Origin: Dyadobacter sp. 676
Lineage (GTDB): Bacteria; Bacteroidota; Bacteroidia; Cytophagales; Spirosomataceae
Reading direction: 5' to 3'
Length of the DNA stretch: 64,000 nucleotides
Assembly (NCBI RefSeq): GCF_040448675.1
Contig: NZ_CP159289.1
Location: 4,447,001-4,511,000 of the forward strand
Shown: positions 17,497 to 27,453 of the stretch, one piece after another
Layout of the letters: each line of letters opens with the position of its first letter
How positions within the stretch are numbered: the first letter of the stretch is position 1
Notes under the pieces: generated by a model
Told to the model about the DNA's origin: nothing
The model's database searches: none
What the model saw: the letters and a program-made list of their open reading frames with translations, nothing else
Made by a program: the position numbers and the translations under genes

Positions 17497-19950
17497 TTAA
17501 TTGCCACCTGCGCGTTTCTGCAAATCATCCGAGCCGGTATTGCGCTGGCGTGCTCCCTTCACGTTCTGGTTACCGAAGTTGTAAGTGAAGGTCAGCCTGA
17601 ACTGCCGGCTGGGCCATTCCGAACGCACCTTGAAATCGATATCCTTGTACACCGCGGTGCCATTGAAGCGGTTGGTCCAGAAAATATCGTTCACATTCAG
17701 GCGGATCGTTCCTTTTTTGTTCAGGATATTCTTTTGAAGGCCCGCATTGATCATCCCCATCGGGTGGGCCCGGTACAAGCCGTAGAACTGTCTGCTATTA
17801 TACCACCCCGAGAGCTCTGCGGACCATCCCTTGCCCAAAGTAAATTGGTTGCTGGCGTACATATTCCACGAAACCTGCTTGATTTCGAGCTGTTGTTCGA
17901 GGTAATATGACTTGTAATGGTTGTACACACCGGTAAAGTTCGCCTGCACTTGCCACCATTTCGTGACCGGAATGGGGAACGAGACCGTCAGGCTGATGTT
18001 ATCCTGGTTGTCGAGGTTATCCGACGTTACGAATGTCTTGTTTTCCGAAGCGATTTGCTGGGGCAGCTCGTCGGCGATCATATCTTTAATGCGGCTGTAA
18101 GCCAGCGTGGTATTCAATGCATTTTTGTAAACGTGTACCAACTGGAATGAATGCGTGTATTGCGGTTTCAGATTAGGGTTACCGCGCTGGAATGTGTATG
18201 GGTCGAGGTAAAACTCGAAGGGGTTCAGCGACTGGTAATTCGGACGGTCGATCCGGCGGCTGTACGACAGGTTGATCACGTTGTTGGTATCCAGCTGGTT
18301 CGACAGGAAAACACTGGGGAACAGGTTAATGTAGTTTCTGTCGCGTTTCTGGTTCAGCGTGATCGAGTTGCCGATCGAGTGCGTATGCTCTGCGCGGAGG
18401 CCTACCTGGTACTTGATCTTTTTGGATAATGCGCCGGCATAGTTCACATAGGCCGCATTAACGTTTTCGGTGTATTTGAAACGGTTGGACCGTTTTGGGT
18501 CGAGTTGCCAGCTATCGATAAAGGTTTCGAAAATCATATCATTATCCGAAGTTACGTAGCTCGATTTCAAACCGGTTTCGAACTTTCCTTTGCCGATCGG
18601 CTGTGTGTAATCCAGCTTTGCCATCGCGATGTTGATGTCCGAAGGCATATCGTTCCGGACGATTTCCGTCGCAGCTTCATCCGGTGTTCCGTTCGAGTTG
18701 AAGTAACGCGTATCGAGCTGGCTTTTCTTCTTGCCGCCGTAATGCACATAGTCGAGATCGAATGTCAGCTCCTTTCCTTTGTCGTTGAACTGGTGTTTCA
18801 GGTTCAGGTTGGAACTGATGTTGTTCATTTTACCGCCATTGAAAACATTGGTCCGGAACGTCCGCTGAAGGCTCAGGTTCTCATTCAGGATCCGGGTGTT
18901 GGTTTGCCCGAAAGGGTTGCTCCAATCGTTGTAGAACCCTGAAACCAGTACGCCCACCGTGGTTTTGTCCGTTGCAAAGTAATCGATTCCCGCGCGCACA
19001 TTATAGTATTCCGACCGGTTGATCCGCTCCGTTTTCTGGTCGAAGATCGTCACTTTGCCCTCGTACGGAATGCGGCGGTAAATGTCGTTGTTGTTGAATC
19101 CTTTGTTATAAAAAGCGCCTGCGCTGATAAAGGAACTCACTTTCCCCGCGCGATGGTTAAGTGTTCCGGTTGCATTGGCACGGCCGTATTTCGCCCACGC
19201 GCCGCCGAGGTTGATATTGCCATTCGTGCCGTAGTTCTTGTTGCGCTTCATTTTGATGTTGATGATCCCCGAGTTACCTGCCGCGTCGTATTTGGCCGAC
19301 GGGTTTGTGATCAGTTCAATTTTTTCAATGTTGTCGCTCGGCGTATTGCGCAGAAGCGTGATTAGTTCCTGTTGGGACAGAAAGGTCTGTTTTCCGTCGA
19401 TTTGAACAATTACGCCTTCCTTGCCCCGCAATTTCAATTGCTCGTTTTGCTGGTCGACGGTCACGCCGGGGGCACGTTCCAGCACTTCCAATGCAGTTGC
19501 GCCGGCCGAAACAATGCTGTTTTCCACATTTACCACCGTCCGGTCGATTTCCTGCTCGATGAACGGCTTTTTAGCCACGACAGTGACTTCGTTCAGCGAC
19601 TGTGTGTCGGTTTTAAGTGTGACGGTAGGGAGGTTTACGGGAGTGTCTTTTACATCGAAGGGTTCGCTGTATGCTTTCCGGTAGCCTACCATCGACACCA
19701 GGGCGAGGTACTTGCCGGCAGCAACCTGATCGAATACATATCTGCCATTTTCGTCCGCGGCAACACCCTTTACAAGTACCGAGTCTTTGGCTTGCAGGAG
19801 CAGGATATTCACGAATGGGAACGGCTGCGACTTTTCATCCAGCACCGCGCCGGTGACTTTGGCTTTTCCGGTAAGTGGCTGGGGAGCTTGTGCGTGCACA
19901 AATCCACTACCCAGCAGCAGTGCTGCAGTTAGGTTCATCAAGATTTTCAT
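17497..19950 (-). CDS. TonB-dependent receptor, outer membrane beta-barrel family
   Basis: Outer-membrane receptor of 817 residues of the CarboxypepD_reg plus OMP_b-brl_3 type. Signal peptide about 1-20 (LMNLTAALLLGSGFVHAQ); regulatory domain about 28-110 (GAVLDEKSQPFPFVNILLL); plug about 115-235 (ALEVLERAPGVTVDQ, RGKEGVIVQIDGKQTFLS, IELITNPSAKYDAAGNSGII); the rest is a beta-barrel with SYSRRIDRPNYQSLNPF. No SusD partner or biosynthetic gene is nearby, so the ligand is unknown. The gene ends 60 bp from the pgk terminator and starts about 300 bp from guaA with divergent promoters between. Confidence 0.92.
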   Translation of the reverse strand: MKILMNLTAALLLGSGFVHAQAPQPLTGKAKVTGAVLDEKSQPFPFVNILLLQAKDSVLVKGVAADENGRYVFDQVAAGKYLALVSMVGYRKAYSEPFDVKDTPVNLPTVTLKTDTQSLNEVTVVAKKPFIEQEIDRTVVNVENSIVSAGATALEVLERAPGVTVDQQNEQLKLRGKEGVIVQIDGKQTFLSQQELITLLRNTPSDNIEKIELITNPSAKYDAAGNSGIINIKMKRNKNYGTNGNINLGGAWAKYGRANATGTLNHRAGKVSSFISAGAFYNKGFNNNDIYRRIPYEGKVTIFDQKTERINRSEYYNVRAGIDYFATDKTTVGVLVSGFYNDWSNPFGQTNTRILNENLSLQRTFRTNVFNGGKMNNISSNLNLKHQFNDKGKELTFDLDYVHYGGKKKSQLDTRYFNSNGTPDEAATEIVRNDMPSDINIAMAKLDYTQPIGKGKFETGLKSSYVTSDNDMIFETFIDSWQLDPKRSNRFKYTENVNAAYVNYAGALSKKIKYQVGLRAEHTHSIGNSITLNQKRDRNYINLFPSVFLSNQLDTNNVINLSYSRRIDRPNYQSLNPFEFYLDPYTFQRGNPNLKPQYTHSFQLVHVYKNALNTTLAYSRIKDMIADELPQQIASENKTFVTSDNLDNQDNISLTVSFPIPVTKWWQVQANFTGVYNHYKSYYLEQQLEIKQVSWNMYASNQFTLGKGWSAELSGWYNSRQFYGLYRAHPMGMINAGLQKNILNKKGTIRLNVNDIFWTNRFNGTAVYKDIDFKVRSEWPSRQFRLTFTYNFGNQNVKGARQRNTGSDDLQKRAGGN

Positions 19951-20006
19951 GGCTAATAGTTAAAGTTCAGCGTACCCCGGGGTGAATTTTTCCATCAGGT
20001 ACACTG

Positions 20007-20014
20007 CAAAGATA
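20007..20014 (-). promoter_or_regulatory. Candidate -7 box for the TonB-receptor gene
   Basis: On the minus strand this reads TATCTTTG, an exact TAnnTTTG match followed by C, 57 bp upstream of the receptor ATG. A clear -33 TTTG is not seen at the expected distance. Confidence 0.45.
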
Positions 20015-20198
20015 GGTACTTGGTATAACATAGAACCTTCGATTACATAAATGGTTCTTATATTACATAAGTGGTGTGTGTCTATCTTTCGGGTTATAGA
20101 TACAAAGGGATAAAAGGAAGTTGCATATCGGCTCGAAAAAAGTTTAAACGGTTAAATAGCTGTTTGAACGACAAAATGGCGAAGTTTCAACTTCGTTT

Positions 20199-20228
20199 TT
20201 TGGTTTTCCTTCAATCTCCCTACCTTTG
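20199..20228 (+). promoter_or_regulatory. Candidate guaA promoter (TTTG-N18-TAccTTTG)
   Basis: TTTG at 20199-20202 and TACCTTTG at 20221-20228 fit the Bacteroidota primary-sigma promoter form, with 18 bp between. The -7 box ends 19 bp before the guaA ATG, leaving a very short 5' leader. Confidence 0.6.
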
Positions 20229-20247
20229 CGTTTTAGATAGCATATAT

Positions 20248-21777
20248 ATGACTGAACAAATTCTGATTTTAGATTTTGGTTCACAGTACACCCAGTTAAT
20301 TGCACGCAGAGTCCGCGAACTGAATGTTTATTGTGAAATCCACCCATACAACAACTTCCCCGAACTCACTCCCAACGTCAAAGGCGTAATTCTCTCAGGA
20401 AGCCCCTGTTCGGTAAGGGACGAAGATTCTCCCCGGATCGATCTCAACAAGTTTCGCAAAACAATACCCCTGCTTGGCGTATGCTACGGCGCGCAGCTAC
20501 TCGCCCAGGAACTGGGCGGTGATGTGAAACCTTCGCAGCACCGGGAATATGGCCGTGCCCGGCTGCAAATCGATGATACCGATTCCTCGTTACTGGCGGG
20601 CTTGTCGGAATCGTCACAGGTGTGGATGTCGCACGGGGACACGATCGTACGCGCACCGCAGAACTTCCACGTGATCGCTTCGACGGAATCGGTGAAAGTA
20701 GCCGCATTCAAAATCGAGGACGAGCTGACCTACGGTATTCAGTTCCACCCCGAAGTTACGCATACAGCCGAAGGCAAGAAGCTGCTGCATAATTTCGTGG
20801 TGAACATCTGTGGTTGCCGCCAGGACTGGACTTCGGAATCGTTTGTGGAGCATACCATCGAACAGCTCCGCCAGAAACTGGGGAACGACAAAGTAGTGAT
20901 GGCATTGTCGGGTGGTGTGGATTCGACGGTAGCGGCAACATTGATCCATCACGCGATCGGACAAAACCTATATTGCATTTTCGTAGACAACGGCCTGTTG
21001 CGGAAAGATGAATTCGAGCAAGTGCTGCATTCTTACCAGGACATGGGCTTGAATATCAAAGGTGTGGACTCCAAATCGCACTTTTACCAGTCGTTGTCGG
21101 GCCTGAGCGATCCCGAAGCGAAACGCAAGGCGATCGGAAAGTCGTTTATCGATATTTTCGATCAGGAAGCGCACTTAATCGAGGATGTAAAATGGCTGGG
21201 GCAAGGTACGATTTACCCCGACGTAATTGAATCGGTCTCGATAAAAGGCCCTTCGGCAACCATTAAATCACACCATAACGTAGGTGGTTTGCCGGATTTT
21301 ATGAAACTCAAAGTGGTTGAACCGCTGAACACCTTGTTTAAAGACGAGGTGAGGGCCGTTGGACGTACGCTTGGCATCGACGAAAAGATCTTGGGCCGTC
21401 ACCCGTTCCCTGGCCCTGGCCTGGCAATCCGCATTCTCGGTGAAATTACGCCCGAAAAGGTTTCGATTTTGCAGGAAGTGGATGCGATCTTTATCGGAGG
21501 GCTGCGCAAATGGGATCTTTACAAAGACGTCTGGCAGGCAGGCGCCATGCTTCTTCCCGTACAAAGCGTAGGTGTAATGGGCGACGAGCGTACCTACGAG
21601 CGGGTGGTCGCGCTTCGAGCGGTAACATCGGTCGACGGTATGACAGCCGATTGGGCGCATTTGCCATACGACTTCCTCGCGGAAGTTTCCAACGACATTA
21701 TCAATAAGGTAAAAGGGGTGAACAGGGTCGTTTACGACATATCTTCCAAGCCACCTGCCACCATCGAATGGGAATAG
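20248..21777 (+). CDS. guaA: GMP synthase (glutamine-hydrolysing)
   Basis: Makes GMP from XMP, ATP and glutamine in purine synthesis; 509 residues. The class I glutamine amidotransferase domain (about 1-190) has nucleophile C79 in [11 protein letters not shown] and the His-Glu pair in QFHPEVTH. The ATP-pyrophosphatase domain has [13 protein letters not shown] (P-loop) and the C-terminal dimer domain has [16 protein letters not shown] and the closing [10 protein letters not shown]. The start at 20248 ([14 protein letters not shown]) is the family start; in-frame codons further upstream overlap the promoter. Own promoter and terminator, so monocistronic. Confidence 0.98.
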   Translation: MTEQILILDFGSQYTQLIARRVRELNVYCEIHPYNNFPELTPNVKGVILSGSPCSVRDEDSPRIDLNKFRKTIPLLGVCYGAQLLAQELGGDVKPSQHREYGRARLQIDDTDSSLLAGLSESSQVWMSHGDTIVRAPQNFHVIASTESVKVAAFKIEDELTYGIQFHPEVTHTAEGKKLLHNFVVNICGCRQDWTSESFVEHTIEQLRQKLGNDKVVMALSGGVDSTVAATLIHHAIGQNLYCIFVDNGLLRKDEFEQVLHSYQDMGLNIKGVDSKSHFYQSLSGLSDPEAKRKAIGKSFIDIFDQEAHLIEDVKWLGQGTIYPDVIESVSIKGPSATIKSHHNVGGLPDFMKLKVVEPLNTLFKDEVRAVGRTLGIDEKILGRHPFPGPGLAIRILGEITPEKVSILQEVDAIFIGGLRKWDLYKDVWQAGAMLLPVQSVGVMGDERTYERVVALRAVTSVDGMTADWAHLPYDFLAEVSNDIINKVKGVNRVVYDISSKPPATIEWE

Positions 21778-21787
21778 CGAATACGAA

Positions 21788-21814
21788 AAAAAGCGGACAT
21801 CAAGTCCGCTTTTT
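21788..21814 (+). terminator. Intrinsic terminator after guaA
   Basis: AAAAAGCGGAC (21788-21798) pairs perfectly with GTCCGCTTTTT (21804-21814) around ATCAA, ending in a T-run. It lies 10 bp after the guaA stop and can also serve the convergent DUF1328 gene. Confidence 0.88.
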
Positions 21815-21838
21815 CGTTTATTGTACTATCCGGAGCCG

Positions 21839-22003
21839 TCAGGATCGCCCGACGCCACGGCTTAATAAGCTCAACACGAAAAGAACGAGGAATACGAAGA
21901 AAAGAATTTTAGCAATTCCGGCTGCTCCTGCTGCTATACCGCCGAATCCGAGGATCCCGGCTATGATAGCGATGACGAGAAATATTACGGTCCATCTAAG
22001 CAT
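21839..22003 (-). CDS. DUF1328 (YtjA-family) small membrane peptide
   Basis: A 54-residue, two-helix membrane peptide: [20 protein letters not shown], a Gly/Ala-rich turn ([12 protein letters not shown]) and [17 protein letters not shown]. This is the full DUF1328 pattern, including the near-invariant MLRWxxxFLxxAIIA start, which is why the ATG at 22003 is preferred over longer in-frame starts. Family members are common, often stress-induced, and have no established biochemical role. Faces guaA across a shared terminator. Confidence 0.85.
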   Translation of the reverse strand: MLRWTVIFLVIAIIAGILGFGGIAAGAAGIAKILFFVFLVLFVLSLLSRGVGRS

Positions 22004-22148
22004 GATTGACAAATATTTAGGTTTTCGATTATTGATTTCTGAACCAATAATTACCAACACCATGCCAGAAGCGCAAATGTGCTGCAAACGCCCTAAACCG
22101 TTGCTATCTCCTTAAAATGAGGTTTTTTGTGGAGAATGATGCCCAATT

Positions 22149-22741
22149 TCAGGCTTCCAGTCCATTCTGCAGCATCGCCTCCCATACATTGATGTGTTTC
22201 CCGTCGAGAACTTCGAAGGGCATGTCCCAGTCCATTGTTATCCATTGGCGGTCTGATGAGAAGATGGAGATTTTCTTTGTGAGGGAGCTGATCCAGATTA
22301 CTTTCTGAACGCCAAAAGTCGAGCAATCTCTGACTTTTTGTTTCAACATATTCAAACTCGTTAGAGAACAGATCGGAGCAATCGGCCCTCACATCTACTT
22401 CGATCACTACCTGGGGAGGAACGTTGGCATAATGAATATTGTCTAACGCTATTTTGAGTTGCCCTTTTCGGTAAATGGCAATATCGTTGGCTAGGTTTGT
22501 GCCGCGCTCGACGTGAATGCCGGGCTTATTCGTCCCTACCAGGTAATCGTCGGGCCGGAAGAGATCGAGTATTTGTCTTAGAATAGCCGTAATTATAAAC
22601 CATTGTAGTGTGCTGGTACCCATTATTTCTTCTACCGTTTTGGTGCCCACGAGATAATCGCGGTATCCTTTTGCGGTAAACTGGACGCCCATCAAATTCC
22701 TCGTAAATAAGTGCTTTTGGTATTTCGATGGAGCGTTGCAT
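22149..22741 (-). pseudogene. Uma2-family (DUF820) putative restriction endonuclease-like protein, two frameshifts
   Basis: PD-(D/E)XK-fold protein of the Uma2/DUF820 family, of unknown physiological role. Read with two one-base corrections it has 196 residues, the usual length. N-terminus MQRSIEIPKALIYEEFDGRP leads into VYRKGYRDYLVGTKTVEEIM; the nuclease core shows DIAIYRKG, VPPQVVIEVDVRAD (catalytic Glu region) and YVETKSQRLLDFGVQKVIWI. Frame breaks are at a TTTT run (22669-22672) and an AAAA run (22314-22317) on the + strand. Removing one base from each restores 197 codons. Uma2 proteins end in the short segment seen here (MDWDMPFEVLDGKHINV, about 20 residues from the end). Whether it is active or dead depends on whether these frameshifts are real. 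Confidence 0.75.
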
Positions 22742-22831
22742 AGTAGTGAGTTTTTTTCAAATTTATAATTTTTCCCCTATAAACCAGACAATTCCGTTAA
22801 TTTGCGGTTTAATCAAATTACGATCGTTCGA

Positions 22832-24688
22832 ATGAAGTTTAATTTATCCGTGTTGTTGCTGGTTGCGTTTGCGCTCCCGGTTTCGGCACAAAGTGACCGT
22901 TGGCAGCAGCGTGCGAAGTATCAGATGGAAATCGATTTTGACGCTGTCAAACACCAGTACAAAGGCACCCAGAAACTTGTCTACACCAACAATTCTCCCG
23001 ATACCCTTCATAAGGTATTTTACCATTTATACCTGAATGCATTCCAGCCGGGAAGCCAGATGGACGTCCGTTCGCGGTCCATCAGCGACCCCGATTCACG
23101 CGTTAAGGACCGTATTTCGAAGCTATCGCCCACGGAAATCGGTTACGAAAAGGTTCTGTCTCTCAAACAAAACGGAAAAGCGCTCAAATACGAAGTCGTG
23201 GGTACCGTCCTGGAAGTGACTTTGAACGAAAAGATCCTGCCGAAATCGAACCACACCTTTGAAATGGAATTTGAAGCGCAGGTGCCACTGCAGATTCGCC
23301 GTACAGGCCGTAACAATGCCGAGGGCATCGATTACTCGATGGCCCAGTGGTATCCCAAAATGGCAGAGTACGATTACGACGGCTGGCATGCCGATCCGTA
23401 CATCGGTCGGGAATTCTATGGAATTTGGGGCGACTTCGACGTGAAAATCACAATGGATGCCGCTTATACCATCGCGGGAACCGGCTATTTGCAGAATCCC
23501 GATAAAATCGGCCATGGGTATTCCACCAAAAACATTACCCATAAACCCGGCGACCGCCTTACCTGGCATTTTATAGCGCCCGAAGTACACGACTTCATGT
23601 GGGCGGCGGACCGCGATTACCAGCACGACATTGTAAGAGTGGATGACAACCTGGATCTGCATTTCTTCTATCAGACTGATACACTGGCCAATGTGTGGAA
23701 ACAAATGGAGCCGCTGGCGGTGCGTTCGTTCAAGATCATGAACGAGCAGTTCGGACGTTATCCTTATAAGCAATATTCGATCATTCAGGGCGGCGACGGC
23801 GGTATGGAATACCCGATGGCGACGCTCATCACCGGCCGGTTAAACCTGCACGCGTTAACCAGCGTAACCGTCCACGAATCGATTCACAGCTGGTTTCAGG
23901 GAATTTTGGGGACTAATGAATCCAAATATCCCTGGATGGACGAGGGGTTTACCACTTACGCGCAGAATGTCGTGATGGCGGAGCTCTTCCCCGCAAAAGG
24001 CGATCCGCAACGCAATGCTACGACCAGCTACCGCAGTCTGGTGAAGTCGGGCACGGAGGAGCCGCTTACGACCCATGCCGATCACTATAATACCAATAAA
24101 GCATACAGCATAGCCAGCTATAATAAGGGCGCCGTTTTTCTGAACCAGCTCAACTATATTATGGGTAAGGAAACATTTCAGCGTGGAATGAAGCGGTATT
24201 TCAATGAATGGAAGTTCAAGCATCCGAACCCCACGGATTTGAAACGCATAATGGAAAAGGAATCGGGACTGGAGCTGGACTGGTTCTGGGAGAATTTCGT
24301 GGGAACCACAAAAACGATCGATTACAGTATCCGTGAAGTAGCCGCGAATGCGGGTAAAACGGACGTAGTTCTGGAAAGGGTAGGTCAAATGCCGATGCCA
24401 CTGGACGTGGTGGTGAGCTATAAAGACGGCTCGCAGGAGAATTTTTACATTCCGCTCGAAATCATGCGCGGTGAAAAAGACGAGAAACTATATCCCAAAA
24501 CCACCCTGATGGCCGACTGGGGCTGGACTTACCCGGAATATTCCTTCACCATCGACCACAGCATTTCCGACATTCAGACGATCGTAATCGACCCGAGTCA
24601 GCGCATGGCCGACGTCGATCCCGACAACAATGTATGGCCGACGGTTTCCAAAACCACGCCGCGCTTCAAGGCCGGCAAAGCGAAATAA
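22832..24688 (+). CDS. M1-family zinc aminopeptidase, exported
   Basis: Aminopeptidase N-like metallopeptidase of 618 residues with signal peptide MKFNLSVLLLVAFALPVSAQ. The N-terminal beta domain includes DYSMAQWYPKMAEYDYDGWH; the catalytic domain has the exopeptidase motif GGMEYP and the zinc site HESIH (about 348-352) with third ligand Glu about 19 residues later in WMDEGFTTYA. A C-terminal beta part follows; the long HEAT domain of cytosolic M1 enzymes is absent, as usual for Bacteroidota exported forms. Start ATG at 22832 chosen because it begins the signal peptide. Its stop abuts the stop of the convergent DUF5686 gene with no gap. Confidence 0.95.
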   Translation: MKFNLSVLLLVAFALPVSAQSDRWQQRAKYQMEIDFDAVKHQYKGTQKLVYTNNSPDTLHKVFYHLYLNAFQPGSQMDVRSRSISDPDSRVKDRISKLSPTEIGYEKVLSLKQNGKALKYEVVGTVLEVTLNEKILPKSNHTFEMEFEAQVPLQIRRTGRNNAEGIDYSMAQWYPKMAEYDYDGWHADPYIGREFYGIWGDFDVKITMDAAYTIAGTGYLQNPDKIGHGYSTKNITHKPGDRLTWHFIAPEVHDFMWAADRDYQHDIVRVDDNLDLHFFYQTDTLANVWKQMEPLAVRSFKIMNEQFGRYPYKQYSIIQGGDGGMEYPMATLITGRLNLHALTSVTVHESIHSWFQGILGTNESKYPWMDEGFTTYAQNVVMAELFPAKGDPQRNATTSYRSLVKSGTEEPLTTHADHYNTNKAYSIASYNKGAVFLNQLNYIMGKETFQRGMKRYFNEWKFKHPNPTDLKRIMEKESGLELDWFWENFVGTTKTIDYSIREVAANAGKTDVVLERVGQMPMPLDVVVSYKDGSQENFYIPLEIMRGEKDEKLYPKTTLMADWGWTYPEYSFTIDHSISDIQTIVIDPSQRMADVDPDNNVWPTVSKTTPRFKAGKAK

Positions 24689-27253
24689 CTACCGTCCGAA
24701 CCGAAACGAGGCCCCGATGCGCCATCCCATGCCTTTGAAATGAGAGCCATGGAATTGCGCGACGGCCTCCAACCGGACGATCCGCACGATATTATCGATC
24801 CCGTAAACCGCTTCCGTATAATTCCGGATCGTTGGGACGCGCAGGTAATGCAGCTGTAATGTTTCGGAAATACCTGTCACCCGCAACGCCTGTACGCGCG
24901 TGAGCAGGAAATGCTGCATGGTCCAGGTCAGGTGCGTCTGGAAAAACCATTTCGATGTGCTGTAACGGTAATAGGGTAGCATGCGGAACTGGTCTGGCGG
25001 GTACACGTACTGAAAAAAGAACTCATTGCCCATAAAATGCCGGTAGTCGGGGAAATACAGTTTTTTGGTACTCAAAAAACCACCGCCATTAACCAGGTAT
25101 TCCAGATTACTGCGGGGGCCGAGGCTTAAATCCTGGCGGATCGTGCCTTGCAGCAGGGAATAATCCACATCTCCGAGAAAGCCCAGCCCGCTTTTATAAT
25201 TAATGCTAAAAGAAGGCCCTTTGCTCCGGAGGTACCGCTTTTCGCCATTTCTGATGAGATATCTCCTCCACGGGCGCAATGTTGCGGTGGCATCGAATAT
25301 CCATGCATTGTGGTCCCTGAAACCGGTGTTTTCCAACTCGCGGTTAACCGGCCTGTTGGGCGTGAACCCGAACTGGCTCCAGAAAATGATCGGCCGGGCG
25401 CTTTCCTGATTGAAAAGCTCCTTGCGGTGCTCGAAATCGAGGCTTGCGTTCAGGCTAAGGACGTCGCCGATATTGCGGAGCGTGTACTGGATGCGGCCAT
25501 ATTGTTTCTGGTATAATTTCATCAGGCTGCGGTCGAAAAAACGTGCCGCCACACTGTTGGGCAACGGCAGAATGGGCTCGTGGTTGTTGATTTGCGATGC
25601 CATTTCGCCACCGGAAAGGGACAGGTTCCACCGGTTATCGCCGATATTGGTTTCCAGGTTACCATAAAGCCTCTTTCGCCCGAAAGAATAGCGTACGAGC
25701 GGGCGCACGCTCAGGTACGACGACTTAGCCCATTTTTTTTGCCACTCGGTGATAATGTTGATGGCATTGCCCTCAACCGAATTGTAACTGACCGACAGCA
25801 GCGGGCTTTTAAAATAGAAACTGTTGCGATTGCCTAATGTGTAGGTATTGCCCGTAAGGATATGAATGGGCTTGAAATGCGTGGAATCCGGCTTGGTCTT
25901 GACCCGGATCGAGTCCTTCACGACTTTAATGCTATCCTGCGACACGTAGCTCGAAACCTCCGACCTGGTCAGTGGAATAGGCCGGAGGGCCTGCCAGTAA
26001 GTTGTATCGCGCTTATTGGCCATCGAATCGATCACAATGGAATCCTGGCGTACGAGCCGGTCGTTGCCAAGTTGCTCCTCTCGCTCTTTTTTCTGCTGCT
26101 TTTCGTATTGTCTGGTCAGTTTTCTGAAATTTTTAGTAGAAAACTCCTTCTGTGCCCGGATCAGGTTTTCGAGATTCTTACCGTCTTTGGTTTTGGGTAC
26201 ATCCTCTTTCTTGTGATCGGCGATTATAATATCCTCCCGTAAGCCGGGGTCTACATCGAGTTTTTGATAGGTCAGTGACACGAGGTAACGAAATTCACCG
26301 GCAAACCCGAGGTAACTTCCATTCAATTTGAATTGCTGGTTAACCGGAATCCATACGCCTTGTACGGGACTGAAAATCTGCTTGGCGGAAATATTCAAAC
26401 CGCTGGTGGTGGTTTGCAGGTCGTAGCTGTGAATCGCCCAGCGATCTTCGAGTATAAACAAACTTCCCCTGAAAACCCCTTCGCCGTAGGCTTTGGGGAT
26501 TACCTTTATTTTATTGACGATTTCGCCTCTTTCTTCGAAATAACCTTCGTATTCGAATTTGTAATAGGCAAACGACTTGGGCGAAAGGGGTGAAATCGTG
26601 CCGGCGATTTCGGGACTGTACAAACTGGCCAGAACATATTCGTTCGGAGAGGGGATGCTGTTGTCCAGGCTGTTGCGGGTGGATATGATGCGCTGGCTGT
26701 AATTGTTGGGCCGCCGGTACCTGATTTCCGCCACGCTCTCGTTGAGAATGGCTTTTCCTTGCTGCACCCCTTCTTTTTTCAACCGTTTTTGAAGCAGAAA
26801 GGGAATTTTGGTAGCTACACCGGTGCTGCGGGAATACACCTTTGCCGTGTAGCCGCGCACCTGCAACTGGTGAAAACGCGCTTTGGCGATCGCCCGCCGC
26901 ATAATGCTGTAAGCAGGATCTTCCTTCGACTTGCCGATGGTCGCCTCTTGCAAGCTCAGCGCCTGCTCTTCCATTATCACGTTCAGCACGATGAAGTCGT
27001 TACCGACAGTGATGCTTTTGGAAATGCTTTTGAAACCCAGGTATTGGAAAATGATCTCGTAGCTCCCGGGAGCCAGGCTGAACTCGTATTCGCCTTCCCC
27101 GTTGGCCATCGTACCGTTGCTGGTGCCCTTCACCGCGACGCCCGCATAGGGAAGGGCCTCGCCATTTTTCGTGGTAACGCGTCCCCTGATCCCGCCCGCC
27201 TGGGTGAGCTTCTGTACCGTCAGAAAAAGCAGCAGTAAAGCCAGAAAACGCAT
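24689..27253 (-). CDS. DUF5686 and carboxypeptidase-like regulatory domain outer-membrane protein
   Basis: Outer-membrane protein of 854 residues. Signal peptide about 1-19, carboxypeptidase-like regulatory domain about 20-110 (GRVTTKNGEALPYAGVAVKG, SYEIIFQYLGFKSISK), then the DUF5686 body with a charged central linker (QYEKQQKKEREEQ) and a C-terminal region that looks like beta-barrel strands (PPDQFRMLPYYRYSTSKWFF; FHGSHFKGMGWRIGASFRFG ends in aromatic-rich strands). The family is widespread in Bacteroidota and has no assigned function. It converges with the M1 peptidase gene base to base. Confidence 0.9.
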   Translation of the reverse strand: MRFLALLLLFLTVQKLTQAGGIRGRVTTKNGEALPYAGVAVKGTSNGTMANGEGEYEFSLAPGSYEIIFQYLGFKSISKSITVGNDFIVLNVIMEEQALSLQEATIGKSKEDPAYSIMRRAIAKARFHQLQVRGYTAKVYSRSTGVATKIPFLLQKRLKKEGVQQGKAILNESVAEIRYRRPNNYSQRIISTRNSLDNSIPSPNEYVLASLYSPEIAGTISPLSPKSFAYYKFEYEGYFEERGEIVNKIKVIPKAYGEGVFRGSLFILEDRWAIHSYDLQTTTSGLNISAKQIFSPVQGVWIPVNQQFKLNGSYLGFAGEFRYLVSLTYQKLDVDPGLREDIIIADHKKEDVPKTKDGKNLENLIRAQKEFSTKNFRKLTRQYEKQQKKEREEQLGNDRLVRQDSIVIDSMANKRDTTYWQALRPIPLTRSEVSSYVSQDSIKVVKDSIRVKTKPDSTHFKPIHILTGNTYTLGNRNSFYFKSPLLSVSYNSVEGNAINIITEWQKKWAKSSYLSVRPLVRYSFGRKRLYGNLETNIGDNRWNLSLSGGEMASQINNHEPILPLPNSVAARFFDRSLMKLYQKQYGRIQYTLRNIGDVLSLNASLDFEHRKELFNQESARPIIFWSQFGFTPNRPVNRELENTGFRDHNAWIFDATATLRPWRRYLIRNGEKRYLRSKGPSFSINYKSGLGFLGDVDYSLLQGTIRQDLSLGPRSNLEYLVNGGGFLSTKKLYFPDYRHFMGNEFFFQYVYPPDQFRMLPYYRYSTSKWFFQTHLTWTMQHFLLTRVQALRVTGISETLQLHYLRVPTIRNYTEAVYGIDNIVRIVRLEAVAQFHGSHFKGMGWRIGASFRFGR

Positions 27254-27401
27254 ATAGCCGGAATAAGGTGCTGACAGCGGCGGTTGTGGAAGAAAATATT
27301 TTGCAACAAATTATCGCAATTAGCACAAAATACATGACATTCCGGAGGCGCGCCTCTGACTTTACTTATAGAACCGTACCAGCGACGGGCCGAAAAACAA
27401 A

Positions 27402-27437
27402 AAAAGTGACATGCCGGAGTTCCGAAATGCCACTTTT
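27402..27437 (-). terminator. Intrinsic terminator after the FrnE-like gene
   Basis: AAAAGTGACATGCCGG (27402-27417) and CCGAAATGCCACTTTT (27422-27437) form a near-complete stem around AGTT, with a run of T on the minus-strand 3' side. It lies just beyond the FrnE-like stop at 27454. Confidence 0.7.
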
Positions 27438-27453
27438 AATAAATGATTATTGT

